Assembly (NCBI GenBank): GCA_026224825.1
Contig: JAMFRO010000057.1
Coordinates: forward strand, 62,001 to 126,000
Origin: a bacterium
GTDB lineage: Bacteria; Pseudomonadota; Alphaproteobacteria; Acetobacterales; Acetobacteraceae
Length of the DNA stretch: 64,000 nucleotides
Direction: 5' to 3'
Below the pieces are notes generated by a model. It worked only from the letters and a program-made list of their open reading frames with translations, ran no database searches and had not been told where the DNA came from. The position numbers and the translations under genes were made by a program. Shown here one piece after another: positions 34,610 through 44,049 of this stretch (position 1 is the stretch's first letter; each line of letters begins with the position of its first letter).

Positions 34610-35545
34610 CTAGACTGTAAGCTGATCGACTGTAAGCTGACGGAACGCGGCCTCGGCGGCGCCAACGCCCTCCGCCATGGCCTGAACGATATTACCACCA
34701 TAGCCGGCACGCACGGCACCAGCCGCAAAAATGCGCGGATGGGATGTGGTGAGCCCCTCGCCGGTTTTGATATGGCCCGAGGCCTCAAGCATGGAAGCCG
34801 GCAGAAAGCCGGTATTGGGGGTAACGCCGATGAAGGGAAACAGCCCGGCGCAATCGATATCCGTGCTCTCGCCGGTCTTTACATTGCGCAGGCGCAAACC
34901 CTCAACGCCATTCTCACCGAGAATTTCAGTGATCTCGCTATCCCAGATGAAGGTCACATTATCCCGCGAGGCGATCTTCTCAATATAATCGCGCTTGGCC
35001 TTCAGCGGCCCACGGCAGACCATGATGACGCGCTTGCAGATCTTCGCCAGCACCAAAGCTTCCTCAACCGCCGCATCGCCACTGCCGGTCACCGCGACAT
35101 CCTGCCCACGGAAAAACCCGCCATCGCAAGTGGCGCAGCGCGACACGCCACGCCCGGTAAACTCTTCCTCGCCCGGCACACCGAGTTTTTTCAAGGACGC
35201 ACCGGAGGCGATGATAATCACCTCAGGCTTGTGCACATGGCCTTCGCCATCGGTAATGCGGAGCACGGCACCGGTCTCAATCGTCTCAATGCCCGCCTCG
35301 ATGATCTGCACGGCAGCCTTGCGCGCATCCTCCAGCAGATGGATGGCCAGATCCTGCCCGGAGAATTTGCCCGGGAGCGGCAGGCCATGCACCTCATCCA
35401 CCGTGGCGACGAGCCCGCCGAACATATAGCTGCTCTCAAACAGCGTCACGAGCCGGCCAAGCCGTGCCATATGGCAAGCAGCGGCGAGCCCAGCCAGGCC
35501 GCCGCCGATCACCGCCACTTCACAACTATTGCGCAACGGCCGCAT
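34610..35545 (-). CDS. Thioredoxin-reductase-like flavoprotein
   Basis: 311 residues. FAD motif VIGGGLAGLAAACHMARLG, redox pair in GVSRCATCDGGFF (CxxC), NAD motif VTGSGDAAVEEALVLAKI, C-terminal FAD block IFAAGAVRAGYGG where thioredoxin reductases usually have GD. It ends 12 nt before the UGSC selenoprotein and starts 2 nt after the dioxygenase, so it is the natural electron donor candidate for the selenoprotein. The G-A replacement of the usual GD suggests a specialised paralogue rather than the housekeeping TrxB. Confidence 0.88.
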   Translation of the reverse strand: MRPLRNSCEVAVIGGGLAGLAAACHMARLGRLVTLFESSYMFGGLVATVDEVHGLPLPGKFSGQDLAIHLLEDARKAAVQIIEAGIETIETGAVLRITDGEGHVHKPEVIIIASGASLKKLGVPGEEEFTGRGVSRCATCDGGFFRGQDVAVTGSGDAAVEEALVLAKICKRVIMVCRGPLKAKRDYIEKIASRDNVTFIWDSEITEILGENGVEGLRLRNVKTGESTDIDCAGLFPFIGVTPNTGFLPASMLEASGHIKTGEGLTTSHPRIFAAGAVRAGYGGNIVQAMAEGVGAAEAAFRQLTVDQLTV

Positions 35546-35547
35546 CT

Positions 35548-36396
35548 CTAGTTCGTCGGCTCCAGCCCGGCGATAGAGGTGCGGTGCATGGTACGCCCGC
35601 TATCCGCCGGGTAAGGGATCACGCGGTGCAGCGCGCCGCCATTGTCCCAGATGGCGAGATCGCCCTCTTTCCAGTCATGGCTGTAGCAGAAGCGCGGCTG
35701 TGCCGCCCATTCCAGCAGCCGGGCCAGCAAAGCGCGCCCCTCCGCCTTGGACATGCCGACGATGTAGTCAGCCGAATAGCCGATCATCAGCGATTTGCGG
35801 CCATTCTTGCGCGTCCACACCAGCGGCTGCTCCTGCGCCGCACCGCGCTTCATCGGCTCGAGCTGGTCCGGCGATGCCACCTCGCGCACGGCGGCGACAA
35901 CGCTATGCACCACGCGCAGGTTTTCAATCGCCTTCTTCTCGTCCTCGGGCAAAGCCTCATAGGCGGCATAGGTATTGCTGAACTGCGTCTGCCCGCCGGT
36001 GGGCGAGGTTTTGCGGCTGGACAGCACGGAGGCTTTCGGCACCGGAATGTTGATGGTCGCACCATCCATATGCCAGAAGAAGGTGCCGAGCACATATTCC
36101 GGCTCCGGATTCTTATCCTTGTCCAGCGTGATCTTATACACATCGCGCGTATCGGCATCGCCGCCCGGCACGGTGGTGGTAAAGTTTACCCGGGCACCCA
36201 GAGCATCGGTAAACGCGAGCTGCTCCTTGTCGCTCAGATTGATCTGCGGGAAGATCAGCGCATCATGGATTTCCAGCAGCTCCATGATCCGCTGCGCCAC
36301 GGCCGGCTCAAAGATCGCATTGCGGTCCACATGCACAACGGCGCCGATCTCCGGCTTGATAACGTCCACGCGAACGGTGTCGATATTGATATCCAT
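35548..36396 (-). CDS. TauD/TfdA-family Fe(II)/2-oxoglutarate dioxygenase
   Basis: 282 residues. The iron-binding HxD is in FFWHMDGATI and the distal His in DNGGALHRVIPYPAD, followed by the 2-oxoglutarate Arg region GRTMHRTSIAG. Start ATG 36396 (MDINIDTVRVDVI) has GGGGA about 6 nt before. It is followed directly by the thioredoxin-reductase-like gene. A paralogue lies at 50035. Substrate unknown; neighbours suggest it oxidises a small organic acid or S/Se/N compound whose product the UGSC protein handles, which is speculation. Confidence 0.87.
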   Translation of the reverse strand: MDINIDTVRVDVIKPEIGAVVHVDRNAIFEPAVAQRIMELLEIHDALIFPQINLSDKEQLAFTDALGARVNFTTTVPGGDADTRDVYKITLDKDKNPEPEYVLGTFFWHMDGATINIPVPKASVLSSRKTSPTGGQTQFSNTYAAYEALPEDEKKAIENLRVVHSVVAAVREVASPDQLEPMKRGAAQEQPLVWTRKNGRKSLMIGYSADYIVGMSKAEGRALLARLLEWAAQPRFCYSHDWKEGDLAIWDNGGALHRVIPYPADSGRTMHRTSIAGLEPTN

Positions 36397-36484
36397 GGCG
36401 TTCCCCTTTTTTGCTCCGGCTGGCGCGTTGCGGGCCGGCCCGATTGATGCTGAACAGTTCATTAGCATCACCGCGCGGCAAAGG

Positions 36485-37075
36485 TCAACCTGGTTCTTGA
36501 AACAACTGCAGCGCGTCCTCGACGATGGTGAGCGCTTCCGTATGGCCATCGGTAAGGCCCAGTGCGGATTCGGAGACGATCATACGCGCCAGCGCCACCG
36601 CGATCATCACAATCCCCGCCGCGGCCTTCTGGCTGCCGGCCCGGTGTGCCAGCAGTCCCGACACAGCCTCGATCTGTAAGGCACGAAACTGCTCGGCGGA
36701 GCTGACGATCTCGGCGCGGATGGTTTCGCGATGCGTGGCAATCGCGCTCAGCTCGCTGGCCACGGCCGCACCTGAGGGATCGCTGTTAAGTTGCCACAGG
36801 GCACGCAGGGGCTCAGGCGAGGCCAGCGCCTCCGCGAACCGCGCCATGCGGTTCTCGTTCACACGCCGCACCAGGGCCAGGATCAGGTCATCCATGGTGC
36901 GGAAGTAATAGTACAGGAGCTGCGTCTTAAGCCCGGCCTTCGCCGCCACCTGGCGGGCGGTGAGTGCGGGCAGGCCTTCATCACGCAGCACCGCCTCGGC
37001 CGCGTCTATAAAACGGGCGCGCGTCTGCGAATTCTCCAACCCCAATCTGCGCGTCTGCGCCACTTCTGTATCCAT
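36485..37075 (-). CDS. TetR-family regulator of the UGSC operon
   Basis: 196 residues. N-terminal HTH: SQTRARFIDAAEAVLRDEG, LTARQVAAKAGLKTQLLYYY, FRTMDDLILALVRR. The ligand domain is not recognisable beyond its helices. First gene of the minus-strand run leading to the dioxygenase, flavoprotein and UGSC genes, with 88 nt before the dioxygenase. Likely a local ligand-sensing repressor. Confidence 0.88.
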   Translation of the reverse strand: MDTEVAQTRRLGLENSQTRARFIDAAEAVLRDEGLPALTARQVAAKAGLKTQLLYYYFRTMDDLILALVRRVNENRMARFAEALASPEPLRALWQLNSDPSGAAVASELSAIATHRETIRAEIVSSAEQFRALQIEAVSGLLAHRAGSQKAAAGIVMIAVALARMIVSESALGLTDGHTEALTIVEDALQLFQEPG

Positions 37076-37121
37076 CTCGCACCTCTGGCACCGGACTCCG
37101 GCGCGTTATCCAAACGAACCC

Positions 37122-39026
37122 TTAACCATTTTGCGCCGGGGGCAATAGTGCCGAAACCGCCGCGCTGCCACGGATGCGCCGGTCCGCGATGCGGCGGGTG
37201 AAGCGTATGGCGTCCAGATGGTCCAGCAGCGGCATGGAATATTTGCGCGAGATGCCCAAAGCCGCCCCTACGTCCGTTGCCAGCAGGCCGGGTGCGCGCT
37301 CCAGCAACGGGCTGAGCAGGCGGATGGCGTGCTCCACGGACTCCTGGTGGAAGAGAATTTCCTTGTCTTTTGCGCGGTCTACGGCGCGGACCAACACGCC
37401 TTCACGCAGCAGCCGGTCCACCGCGCGTGAGGCTGCCAGGCTGGTGATGATGCTCTTGGGGTCGGGCGGGGAGAGCCCCGCGGCGCGGAGCTGGGCGGCG
37501 ATCTGGGCGGCCAGCCCGGCTTCATCCTGGGCGCGGGCCTGGTCGGCCTCGGCACGGGGGAGCAGAATTTTACTCCCGCGCCGGGCGATGCTGTTACGCG
37601 CGAGGAGGATCAAAATAGCTTCGTCAAGCACATTTGCGCCGGTGCCGGGCAAGCAAGCCAGCAATTGCACGCTGGTCAGGCCGTCGGCATGCGGGGCGAG
37701 TAGAGGGGGGAGCCGCGCCGCCAGAGCCTGCAAATCCGCTTGGGCGGCCACCAGCCCGGCGCTGGTGACCAACACCGGATGGGGTTTCAGCAATGCGGCG
37801 ATATGGGCGGGGGCCAGAGCGGAGAGTTGCGAGAGATGTGTCAGGCTTGTGCCGGCAGCCCCCTGCGCTTCCACCTCGGCCAGGACCAGCGCTTCGGGCT
37901 CCAGCCGGGAGAGGCGCGAGAGACGCTGCAACAGCGGCGCGGAATGGCGGCGCTGGCGGCGGGTGACGGGCGCGATGATGCGCCCCCCGGCCACGGTCTG
38001 CGCCGGGGAGGCCAGGCGCAGGATTAAAAACTCACGGGCGGGGAAGGCGGCCGCCTCCGCGCAATGCAGTTGGGCAAAACCGGTCTCGCCGGGTTCCAGC
38101 ACATCGCGGTCGAGCAGGCGCAGCCTCGCGTCGAACTCATCCGTGCCGAGCAGCGCGCGCAGGCGCATGCCGTTCTTCAAGGGCGGGGCGCTGGAAACGG
38201 CGCGGAGCGAGATTGTCAGCCAGTCCGAAGGGGTGAGGCCGGGGGCGGCGAGCGCCATGCCACGGTGCAGATCGGCGATGTCGATGTCGCGCAGGTTCAG
38301 AGCCACGCGCTGGCCGGGGGCGGCTGCCTCCACGCGCTGCCCGTGGATCTGCACCGCCCGCACCCGTACCTGTTTGCGGGCGGGGAAAAGCTCAAGCGTG
38401 TCTCCAGCGCTGACAGCAGCGCCGCGCAAGGTGCCGGTGACCACCGGACCATGCCCGGCGATGGAGAAGGCGCGGTCGATGGGCAGGAACGGCAGGCCGA
38501 AGCTGGGGCGGGGTTCCTGGCTGCCGGCCAGGCTGGCGAGGGCATGGCGCAATTCCTCAATGCCCTGCGCGCGCAATGCCGAGGTGAACACCGGCGGCAG
38601 GGGCAAAAAACCGGCTTTTGTGAGCAGCTCCATGGCCTCATCCGCGACCATCTGCGCCTCTTCGGGCGGCACCAGATCGGCCTTGCTTATGGCCACCACG
38701 GCACGGCGCAGGCCGAGCAAGCCGGCGATGTCGATATGCTCGATGGTTTGCGGTTTTATCCCCTCATTGGCGGCCAGCACCAGCAGCACGGCATCAATGC
38801 CGGTGGCCCCGGCGATCATGGTGCGGATAAAACGCTCATGGCCGGGCATGTCGATGAGGTCGATTTCGGCGGTTGGGGTATGCAGCTTGGCGAAGCCCAG
38901 GGCGATGGAGATTCCACGCGCTTTTTCCTCGGCCAGCCGGTCGGTCTCCTCCCCCGTGAGGGCGCGGACCAGCGCGGTCTTACCATGGTCGACATGGCCG
39001 ATGACGCCGACGACCAGGTTTTTCAC
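37122..39026 (-). CDS. selB: Selenocysteine-specific elongation factor SelB
   Basis: 634 residues. GTPase domain with GVIGHVDHGKTALVRAL, DMPGHERFIRTMIAGATG and ISKADL, then two EF-Tu-like barrels (FSIAGHGPVVTGTLRG, the FAQLHCAE region) and four C-terminal winged helices ending in GISRKYSMPLLDHLDAIRFTRR, which bind SECIS RNA. GTG/ATG start overlaps the selA stop by 4 nt. It delivers Sec-tRNA to the UGA in the nearby UGSC gene. Confidence 0.95.
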   Translation of the reverse strand: MKNLVVGVIGHVDHGKTALVRALTGEETDRLAEEKARGISIALGFAKLHTPTAEIDLIDMPGHERFIRTMIAGATGIDAVLLVLAANEGIKPQTIEHIDIAGLLGLRRAVVAISKADLVPPEEAQMVADEAMELLTKAGFLPLPPVFTSALRAQGIEELRHALASLAGSQEPRPSFGLPFLPIDRAFSIAGHGPVVTGTLRGAAVSAGDTLELFPARKQVRVRAVQIHGQRVEAAAPGQRVALNLRDIDIADLHRGMALAAPGLTPSDWLTISLRAVSSAPPLKNGMRLRALLGTDEFDARLRLLDRDVLEPGETGFAQLHCAEAAAFPAREFLILRLASPAQTVAGGRIIAPVTRRQRRHSAPLLQRLSRLSRLEPEALVLAEVEAQGAAGTSLTHLSQLSALAPAHIAALLKPHPVLVTSAGLVAAQADLQALAARLPPLLAPHADGLTSVQLLACLPGTGANVLDEAILILLARNSIARRGSKILLPRAEADQARAQDEAGLAAQIAAQLRAAGLSPPDPKSIITSLAASRAVDRLLREGVLVRAVDRAKDKEILFHQESVEHAIRLLSPLLERAPGLLATDVGAALGISRKYSMPLLDHLDAIRFTRRIADRRIRGSAAVSALLPPAQNG

Positions 39027-40378
39027 CCCAGCGCCGCCTTCAGCGCTTCGGCCAACACGGGAAGTTCGGCATCGGTGACGGCCAGCATGTCGAGCAGCAA
39101 ACGGCCCTCGCTGATACGGCCGATGACGGCGGGGGTTTGCGCGCGCAAGGCGGCGGCCAGATGATCCGCCCCGCCGGGCAGCTTTAGGGCAACGGCCCAG
39201 CTTTCGATCCGCTCCTCAGGCAAAGAGCCGCCACCCGCGAAGGCTTCCGTGCGCTCCAACGCGCCAATGCCGAGGAGGGTGAGCAGAGATTCGGCGCGGC
39301 GTTGTAAGGTGCCGCTGCTCTGCCGCAGCATGGCGTACACAGGCACGCGCTCGGGCGTGTCCCGATGCAGCAGCAACGTCGCTTCCAGGGCGGCGAGGGA
39401 CATTTTATCCAGCCGCACGGCGCGCAGCAGCGGGTGGGTGCGGATGCGGTCGAGGGCGGATTCTTTGCCCAATATGAGCCCGGCCTGCGGGCCGCCTAAA
39501 AGCTTGTCGCCACTGCAGGTGACGAGATCCGCCCCCGCCGCGAGGGCCTGGGACAAGGTTGGTTCGGGGCTTCCCGGGGTTTCATGCAGCAGGCCGCTGC
39601 CGAGATCTGCCACCACCAGCAGGTTTTTGCTCCGGGCAAGCTGGGCAAGTTCCCCGATGGGGGTTTCCGCCGTGAAGCCGATGGTCCGGAAGTTACTCTG
39701 GTGCACTTTCAGCAATACGCGGGTCTCGGGGGTGATGGCGGCGCGGTAATCGGCCAGGCGGGTTTTGTTGGTGGCACCCACCTCCACCAGTTTTGCCCCG
39801 CCCTGGCGGATGACATCGGGCACACGGAAACCGCCGCCGATTTCCACCAGTTCGCCGCGCGAGACGATGACTTCGCCTCCATCGCTGAGCGCGCTCAGGG
39901 CCAGGAGGATGGCGGCGGCACCATTGTTCACGGCCAAAGCGGCTTCGGCGCCGGTCAGTTCGCGGAGCAAATTCTCCAGGGAATGAGTGCGCGAGCCGCG
40001 TTTGCCGGTGGAGAGGTCGAATTCGAGGTTGCAATAGCCGCGCGCGACATCCTCGACGGCTGCGATGGCCTCGGCGGCCAGCGGGGCGCGGCCGAGATTG
40101 GTGTGCAGCACGATGCCGGTGGCGTTAATGGCGCGGCGCAGGCCAAGCCGGCTGCGGAGGGATAATTTTGCGCCGGCACGGGCCAGGAGGGACTGCCTAT
40201 CGGGGATTTCAGTCAGGCTACCGGCGGTGATCTGCGTGCGTAATGCGGCGAGATCGTCACGCAGGACATTGATGAGGCAAGTGCGGCCATATTCCGTGCA
40301 GAGTGCATCGGCTTCGGATGATTCAAGGAGCTTCTGCACCTGCGGCAGGTCGCGGAGCAGGTTTTTGCTCATCGGCAT
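39023..40378 (-). CDS. selA: L-seryl-tRNA(Sec) selenium transferase SelA
   Basis: 451-residue PLP enzyme that converts Ser-tRNA-Sec to Sec-tRNA-Sec. INATGIVLHTNLGRAPLA, YCNLEFDLSTGKRGSRT, AALAVNNGAAAILLAL, and the PLP lysine in TCSGDKLLGGPQAGLI are the family blocks. ATG 40378 is chosen because GGGGAGG lies about 7 nt upstream; ATG 40372 is two codons later. Divergent from selD. Confidence 0.95.
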   Translation of the reverse strand: MPMSKNLLRDLPQVQKLLESSEADALCTEYGRTCLINVLRDDLAALRTQITAGSLTEIPDRQSLLARAGAKLSLRSRLGLRRAINATGIVLHTNLGRAPLAAEAIAAVEDVARGYCNLEFDLSTGKRGSRTHSLENLLRELTGAEAALAVNNGAAAILLALSALSDGGEVIVSRGELVEIGGGFRVPDVIRQGGAKLVEVGATNKTRLADYRAAITPETRVLLKVHQSNFRTIGFTAETPIGELAQLARSKNLLVVADLGSGLLHETPGSPEPTLSQALAAGADLVTCSGDKLLGGPQAGLILGKESALDRIRTHPLLRAVRLDKMSLAALEATLLLHRDTPERVPVYAMLRQSSGTLQRRAESLLTLLGIGALERTEAFAGGGSLPEERIESWAVALKLPGGADHLAAALRAQTPAVIGRISEGRLLLDMLAVTDAELPVLAEALKAALG

Positions 40379-40422
40379 ATATCGGCCTCCCCTACGGCAA
40401 ACTTGTTGGTTCTTTTCGTGTG

Positions 40423-40468
40423 ATGCTAGGGATGCGTACAGCATCCAATGCTAAGGATGCGTACAGCA
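40423..40468. repeat. Tandem direct repeats in the selA-selD promoter region
   Basis: ATGCTAGGGATGCGTACAGCA (20 of 21 bases identical between copies) occurs at 40423-40443 and again at 40448-40468 with G to A at one position, 25 nt apart. It lies between divergent selA and selD, about 30 nt before selD. It looks like a two-site operator or a recent duplication. Confidence 0.6.
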
Positions 40469-40498
40469 AGAGCATAAAACGCCCGGAGGAGCAAAACT

Positions 40499-41557
40499 AT
40501 GGCGGATCAGGACGTCAGGCTGACATCATTAGCGCATGGCGGCGGCTGCGGCTGCAAGCTCTCGCCCGCCGTACTGCGCGAGCTACTGTCCGGCATGCCG
40601 GCGGCGGCGGCGTTTCCGGATCTGCTGGTGGGCATCGAGACCGGGGATGACGCGGCGGTGTACCGGATCAACGATACCCAGGCGGTGGTGGCGACCACGG
40701 ATTTCTTCATGCCGATCGTCGATGACCCGTATGATTTCGGGCGGATCGCGGCGGCGAACGCGCTCTCGGATGTGTATGCCATGGGCGGCAAGCCGATTCT
40801 GGCACTGGCGATTCTGGGCATGCCTTTGGGCAAGATCAGCAATGAGACCGTGCGCGCCATATTGGCGGGCGGCGCCTCGATATGCGCCGAGGCGGGCATC
40901 CCCGTGGCGGGCGGGCACTCCATTGATGCGCCGGAGCCGATTTACGGGCTTGCGGTGATCGGGCTGGTGAACCCGGACCGGGTGCTGCGCAATACCGGGG
41001 CGCAACCAGGCGATGCTCTTATTCTAAGCAAAGGGCTGGGGGTTGGGGTGATCAGCGCGGCGTTGAAAAAGGCCGAGCTGCCGCCGGAACAGGACCGCGC
41101 GCTATACGCGACGCTGGTTGATTCCACGACGCGGCTGAATGCCGTGGGGCATACGCTGGCGGCGATCCCGGAGGTGCATGCGGTGACGGATGTGACCGGG
41201 TTTGGCCTGCTGGGGCATGGATTAGAAATGTGCCGGGGCTCGGGGCTGACGGCGCGGATAAAATTTGCCGATCTGCCGTTGCTGGAGGGCGTGGCCGCGT
41301 TGGCGCAGGTGCCCTACCGCACCGGGGCAGCGGTGCGGAACTGGGAGAGCTATGGCCATGAGGTGGTGCTGGGCGCTGCCGTGCAAGAGTGGCAGCGCGA
41401 TGTGCTGGCGGACCCGCAAACCAGCGGCGGGCTGCTTATTGCCGTGGCGCCGGCGGGGGTTGAGGCGGTTCTGGCGCAATTGCGCGATGCTGGTTTTGCA
41501 GCCGCGGCGGTCGTCGGCGGCATGGAAGAGGGACCGCCGCAAATGCACGTTAGCTGA
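40499..41557 (+). CDS. selD: Selenophosphate synthase SelD
   Basis: 352 residues; makes selenophosphate from selenide and ATP. The glycine-rich loop HGGGCGCK places Cys17, Cys19 and Lys20 exactly as in E. coli SelD, so it is the Cys rather than the Sec form. Further blocks: [87 protein letters not shown] precedes the ATG. Its 3' end overlaps the convergent esterase by 8 nt. Confidence 0.96.
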   Translation: MADQDVRLTSLAHGGGCGCKLSPAVLRELLSGMPAAAAFPDLLVGIETGDDAAVYRINDTQAVVATTDFFMPIVDDPYDFGRIAAANALSDVYAMGGKPILALAILGMPLGKISNETVRAILAGGASICAEAGIPVAGGHSIDAPEPIYGLAVIGLVNPDRVLRNTGAQPGDALILSKGLGVGVISAALKKAELPPEQDRALYATLVDSTTRLNAVGHTLAAIPEVHAVTDVTGFGLLGHGLEMCRGSGLTARIKFADLPLLEGVAALAQVPYRTGAAVRNWESYGHEVVLGAAVQEWQRDVLADPQTSGGLLIAVAPAGVEAVLAQLRDAGFAAAAVVGGMEEGPPQMHVS

Positions 41558-42458
41558 GCTGGGCTTTCAGCCAGGCGCCGCAGGTCTCAATCGCCTCTTT
41601 GCCCAGCGGCACGGGGAAACTCAGAAAGCCGTGGATCGCACCTTCATAGTTGAGCAGCTCGGTCGGCACGCCCTCTTCCGCCAGGCGCTTGGCATAGGCC
41701 AGGCCCTGGTCGCGCAGCGGGTCGTATTCCGCCACCAGCACCAAAGCCGGCGGCAGATCGGCCAGGGATGGCGCGCGTAAAGGTGAGATATACGGGCTGC
41801 CGGGATCGGCCTTGGCGACATAGCTGGCGTGGTAGAAATCCAAGATTTCGTGGTCCAGGTAGAACCCCTCGCCAGTCTCGGCCATCGAGCCCTCGCGCGG
41901 GGCGGCGAGGTCGGTGCCGGGATAGATGAGCAATTGCGCGGCGAGTTCGGGGCCGCCTTCGTCACGCACATGCAAAGCGGTGACAGCGGCGAGATTGCCG
42001 CCGGCGCTGTCGCCAGCCACGGCCAGGCGCGTGGCGTCGGCGCCGAACTCCTCGGCATGGGCGACGGCCCAGTTCAGGGCGGCGAGGCAGTCCTGCAGCG
42101 CTGCCGGGTAAGGGTGCGCGGGGGCAAGGCGGTAGGTGACGGAGACGATCACGCAATCCGCCGCCAGAGCGAGCTGGCGGGTGATCTCGTCATGCGTGTT
42201 CACATCGCCCGAGACGAAGCCGCCGCCGTGGAAGAACAGCACCAGAGGCCGGGCGGCATTCTGGCGCGGGGCATAGATGCGGACCGGGACGAGGCCTGCG
42301 GGGGTGGGTAATACGCGGTCCTCGACATAGGCGACCGGGGTTACCGGACCGGGCGGCAGGGCCATGGGCGGCAGCCTGCCCTCGGCGATGGCCCGGGACA
42401 TGGCGATGGCCTCTGGGAGACGCGGCAGGATTTGCGCGAATTGCGGATTGACGGGCAT
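41550..42458 (-). CDS. Alpha/beta hydrolase, HSL-type esterase
   Basis: 302 residues of the bacterial hormone-sensitive-lipase family. Oxyanion motif [12 protein letters not shown], nucleophile elbow [12 protein letters not shown], acid in [12 protein letters not shown] and catalytic His in GAIHGFLSF. Start ATG 42458 ([14 protein letters not shown]) has GGAGG upstream. No signal peptide, so cytoplasmic; short-chain ester hydrolysis is expected. Confidence 0.9.
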   Translation of the reverse strand: MPVNPQFAQILPRLPEAIAMSRAIAEGRLPPMALPPGPVTPVAYVEDRVLPTPAGLVPVRIYAPRQNAARPLVLFFHGGGFVSGDVNTHDEITRQLALAADCVIVSVTYRLAPAHPYPAALQDCLAALNWAVAHAEEFGADATRLAVAGDSAGGNLAAVTALHVRDEGGPELAAQLLIYPGTDLAAPREGSMAETGEGFYLDHEILDFYHASYVAKADPGSPYISPLRAPSLADLPPALVLVAEYDPLRDQGLAYAKRLAEEGVPTELLNYEGAIHGFLSFPVPLGKEAIETCGAWLKAQLS

Positions 42459-42665
42459 TTTATTCCTCCCAGTTTTTGCCACCCTGTTTTTGCCGAAGCC
42501 GTGGCCGGGTACGAGGCAGGGTAGATCACATTTTCGTGATGATCCAGCCCCGGCATTTATGGGCTGAAAATACATAAATAATACTTGTGATTTTTTAAAT
42601 AATGATCGATTTTATTTATGGATTAAATCGAGCCTGTTTAGCGGACCCTGCTTAGCGAACCCTGC
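42459..42665. other. AT-rich intergenic stretch with a short tandem repeat
   Basis: AT-rich upstream region of the esterase (ATAAATAATACTTGTGATTT and ATTTTATTTATGG), probably its promoter. Toward 42665 it carries the tandem copies of the CoA-transferase 3' end. No gene seen. Confidence 0.5.
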
Positions 42666-42673
42666 TTAGCGAA
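42629..42673. repeat. Micro-tandem repeat at the CoA-transferase stop
   Basis: The unit CCCTGCTTAGCGAAC occurs about three times (GTTTAGCGGAC, CCCTGCTTAGCGAAC, CCCTGCTTAGCGAAC), copying the last codons and stop of the minus-strand gene downstream of itself. Likely slippage duplication. Confidence 0.6.
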
Positions 42674-43880
42674 CGATGGCACTGGCCTTCAGGCGGTTCA
42701 GTTCGGCATCCTGGATGCCGAGGCTTTGCAGGATCTCATCCGTGTGCTCGCCGAGATGGGGGGCGCGGCGCGGGTCCAGCGGGGCGAACTGGCCGTCGAA
42801 ACCGACGGGGCCGGAGGCTAGTTTTATGCGGGTGCCATCTTCCACTTCCACCTCGAAGATCTGGCCGTTGGCGAGGGCCTGCGGGTCGGTGGCGACTTCG
42901 TGGATGGTTTTGACCAGCTCCCAGGGGGCGTCCCAGATTTCGAACAAAGGCTGCCAATGGGACCAGGGTTTTGCGCCGATGGCGGATGAGAATTCGGCGA
43001 CGAGGGCGGCACCATGCTCGGTGCGGCCGGCGACGTCCTGGAAGCGGGGGTCGGCGGCCAGGTCTTCGCGGGCCAGCATGCGGCAGAGGGTGGGCCAGTA
43101 GCGCTCGGGGTCCAGCAGCATGAGCTGGATATAGCGGCCGTCGGACGTGCGGTAGGCGCTCGTCATGGGGAAGCGGGCGGCGGCGGTGGTGGCGGCCATC
43201 TGCTCGGGGGCCTGGGTCTGGCTCAGCACGATGTCCGCTGAGAGAATCCACATGGCGGAGGCGAGGAGGGAGATGTCCACCACCGATGGCTCGCCGGTTT
43301 GCGCGCGTTTGAACAAAGCGCCGGCAATGCCGTAGGCGACGGCGACGGAGGAGGCGTGATCGCCCAGAGCCGGGCGGGGGCGCAGGGGCTCGTCGTAACC
43401 AGGCGGGCGCAGGACGTTGGCGAAACCGCCACGGGCCCAGAAGGCGGAGGCGTCGTAGCCGGCCTTGTTGGTTTCAGCACCTTTGAAGCCGAGGCCGTTG
43501 CCGCGGACGTAGATGAGCTTGGGGTTGCGGGCGCGCAGGTCTTCGACGTCGAGTTGCAGCGCCGTGATGGCTTTGGGGCGCAGGCTGGTGAGGAAGACAT
43601 CGGCGGTTTCGATGAGGCGGAGAAAAATCTCGCGGCCCTCGGCGGATTTGAGGTCGATGCTGACGCTCTTCTTGCCGCGGTTGTTCAGCTCCATGGAGAG
43701 GTTGGCGGATTTGGTGACGCGGCCGTCGGCGATTTTGAGGGTGCGGTAGGGGTCGCCGCTGCCGGGCAGCTCGACATGGATAACCTCCGCCCCCTGGTCC
43801 GCGAGCAAAGCCCCGGCGGCGGGGACGAAGACGAATTGCGCCAGCTCGATAACCCTGACGCCCGCGAATGTCCCTGGCAT
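42666..43880 (-). CDS. CaiB/BaiF-type (class III) CoA transferase
   Basis: 404 residues. GTFAGVRVIELAQFVFVPAA at the start, GADVIHVE-like EVIHVELPGSGDPYR, NLSMELNNRGKKSVSIDLKS, ETADVFLTSLRPKAITALQL, and the catalytic Asp candidate in RPALGDHASSVAVAYGI. The C-terminal APHLGEHTDEILQSLGI is standard. Start ATG 43880. Its promoter holds the perfect palindrome AGCAAGCGCTTGCT, divergent from a TetR gene. CoA acceptor and donor unknown. Confidence 0.9.
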   Translation of the reverse strand: MPGTFAGVRVIELAQFVFVPAAGALLADQGAEVIHVELPGSGDPYRTLKIADGRVTKSANLSMELNNRGKKSVSIDLKSAEGREIFLRLIETADVFLTSLRPKAITALQLDVEDLRARNPKLIYVRGNGLGFKGAETNKAGYDASAFWARGGFANVLRPPGYDEPLRPRPALGDHASSVAVAYGIAGALFKRAQTGEPSVVDISLLASAMWILSADIVLSQTQAPEQMAATTAAARFPMTSAYRTSDGRYIQLMLLDPERYWPTLCRMLAREDLAADPRFQDVAGRTEHGAALVAEFSSAIGAKPWSHWQPLFEIWDAPWELVKTIHEVATDPQALANGQIFEVEVEDGTRIKLASGPVGFDGQFAPLDPRRAPHLGEHTDEILQSLGIQDAELNRLKASAIVR

Positions 43881-43901
43881 GTTCAACCTCTCATGTTTTT
43901 T

Positions 43902-43915
43902 AGCAAGCGCTTGCT
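43902..43915. promoter_or_regulatory. TetR-type operator palindrome, copy 1
   Basis: AGCAAGCGCTTGCT, a perfect 14-bp palindrome 22 nt upstream of the CoA-transferase start. A second, one-mismatch copy lies at 48155 before the thiolase operon. A half-like GCTTGCT at 43976 is nearer the TetR gene. KstR2-like TetR regulators of CoA-linked catabolism use similar palindromes. Confidence 0.7.
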
Positions 43916-44049
43916 TGATAGCCTGGGCGGGGTGTAGGGTCAAGCTGGCGGTTTGGCTCGCAACGGGCTGAATTGCTTGCTAGATGGTGAAGATGCTGGG
44001 CCGAATCGGGGGTCTGGCCCTGTATGTTGCGCCCAGAGGGTAAAGCGAG

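Noticed and set aside
37174-39078. 634-codon plus-strand ORF opposite selB
   Set aside because: Mirror of SelB with Ser/Arg-rich nonsense composition and no domain pattern.
40423-40468. CRISPR-like repeat
   Set aside because: Only two copies with 4-nt separation; no spacers and no cas genes in the window.
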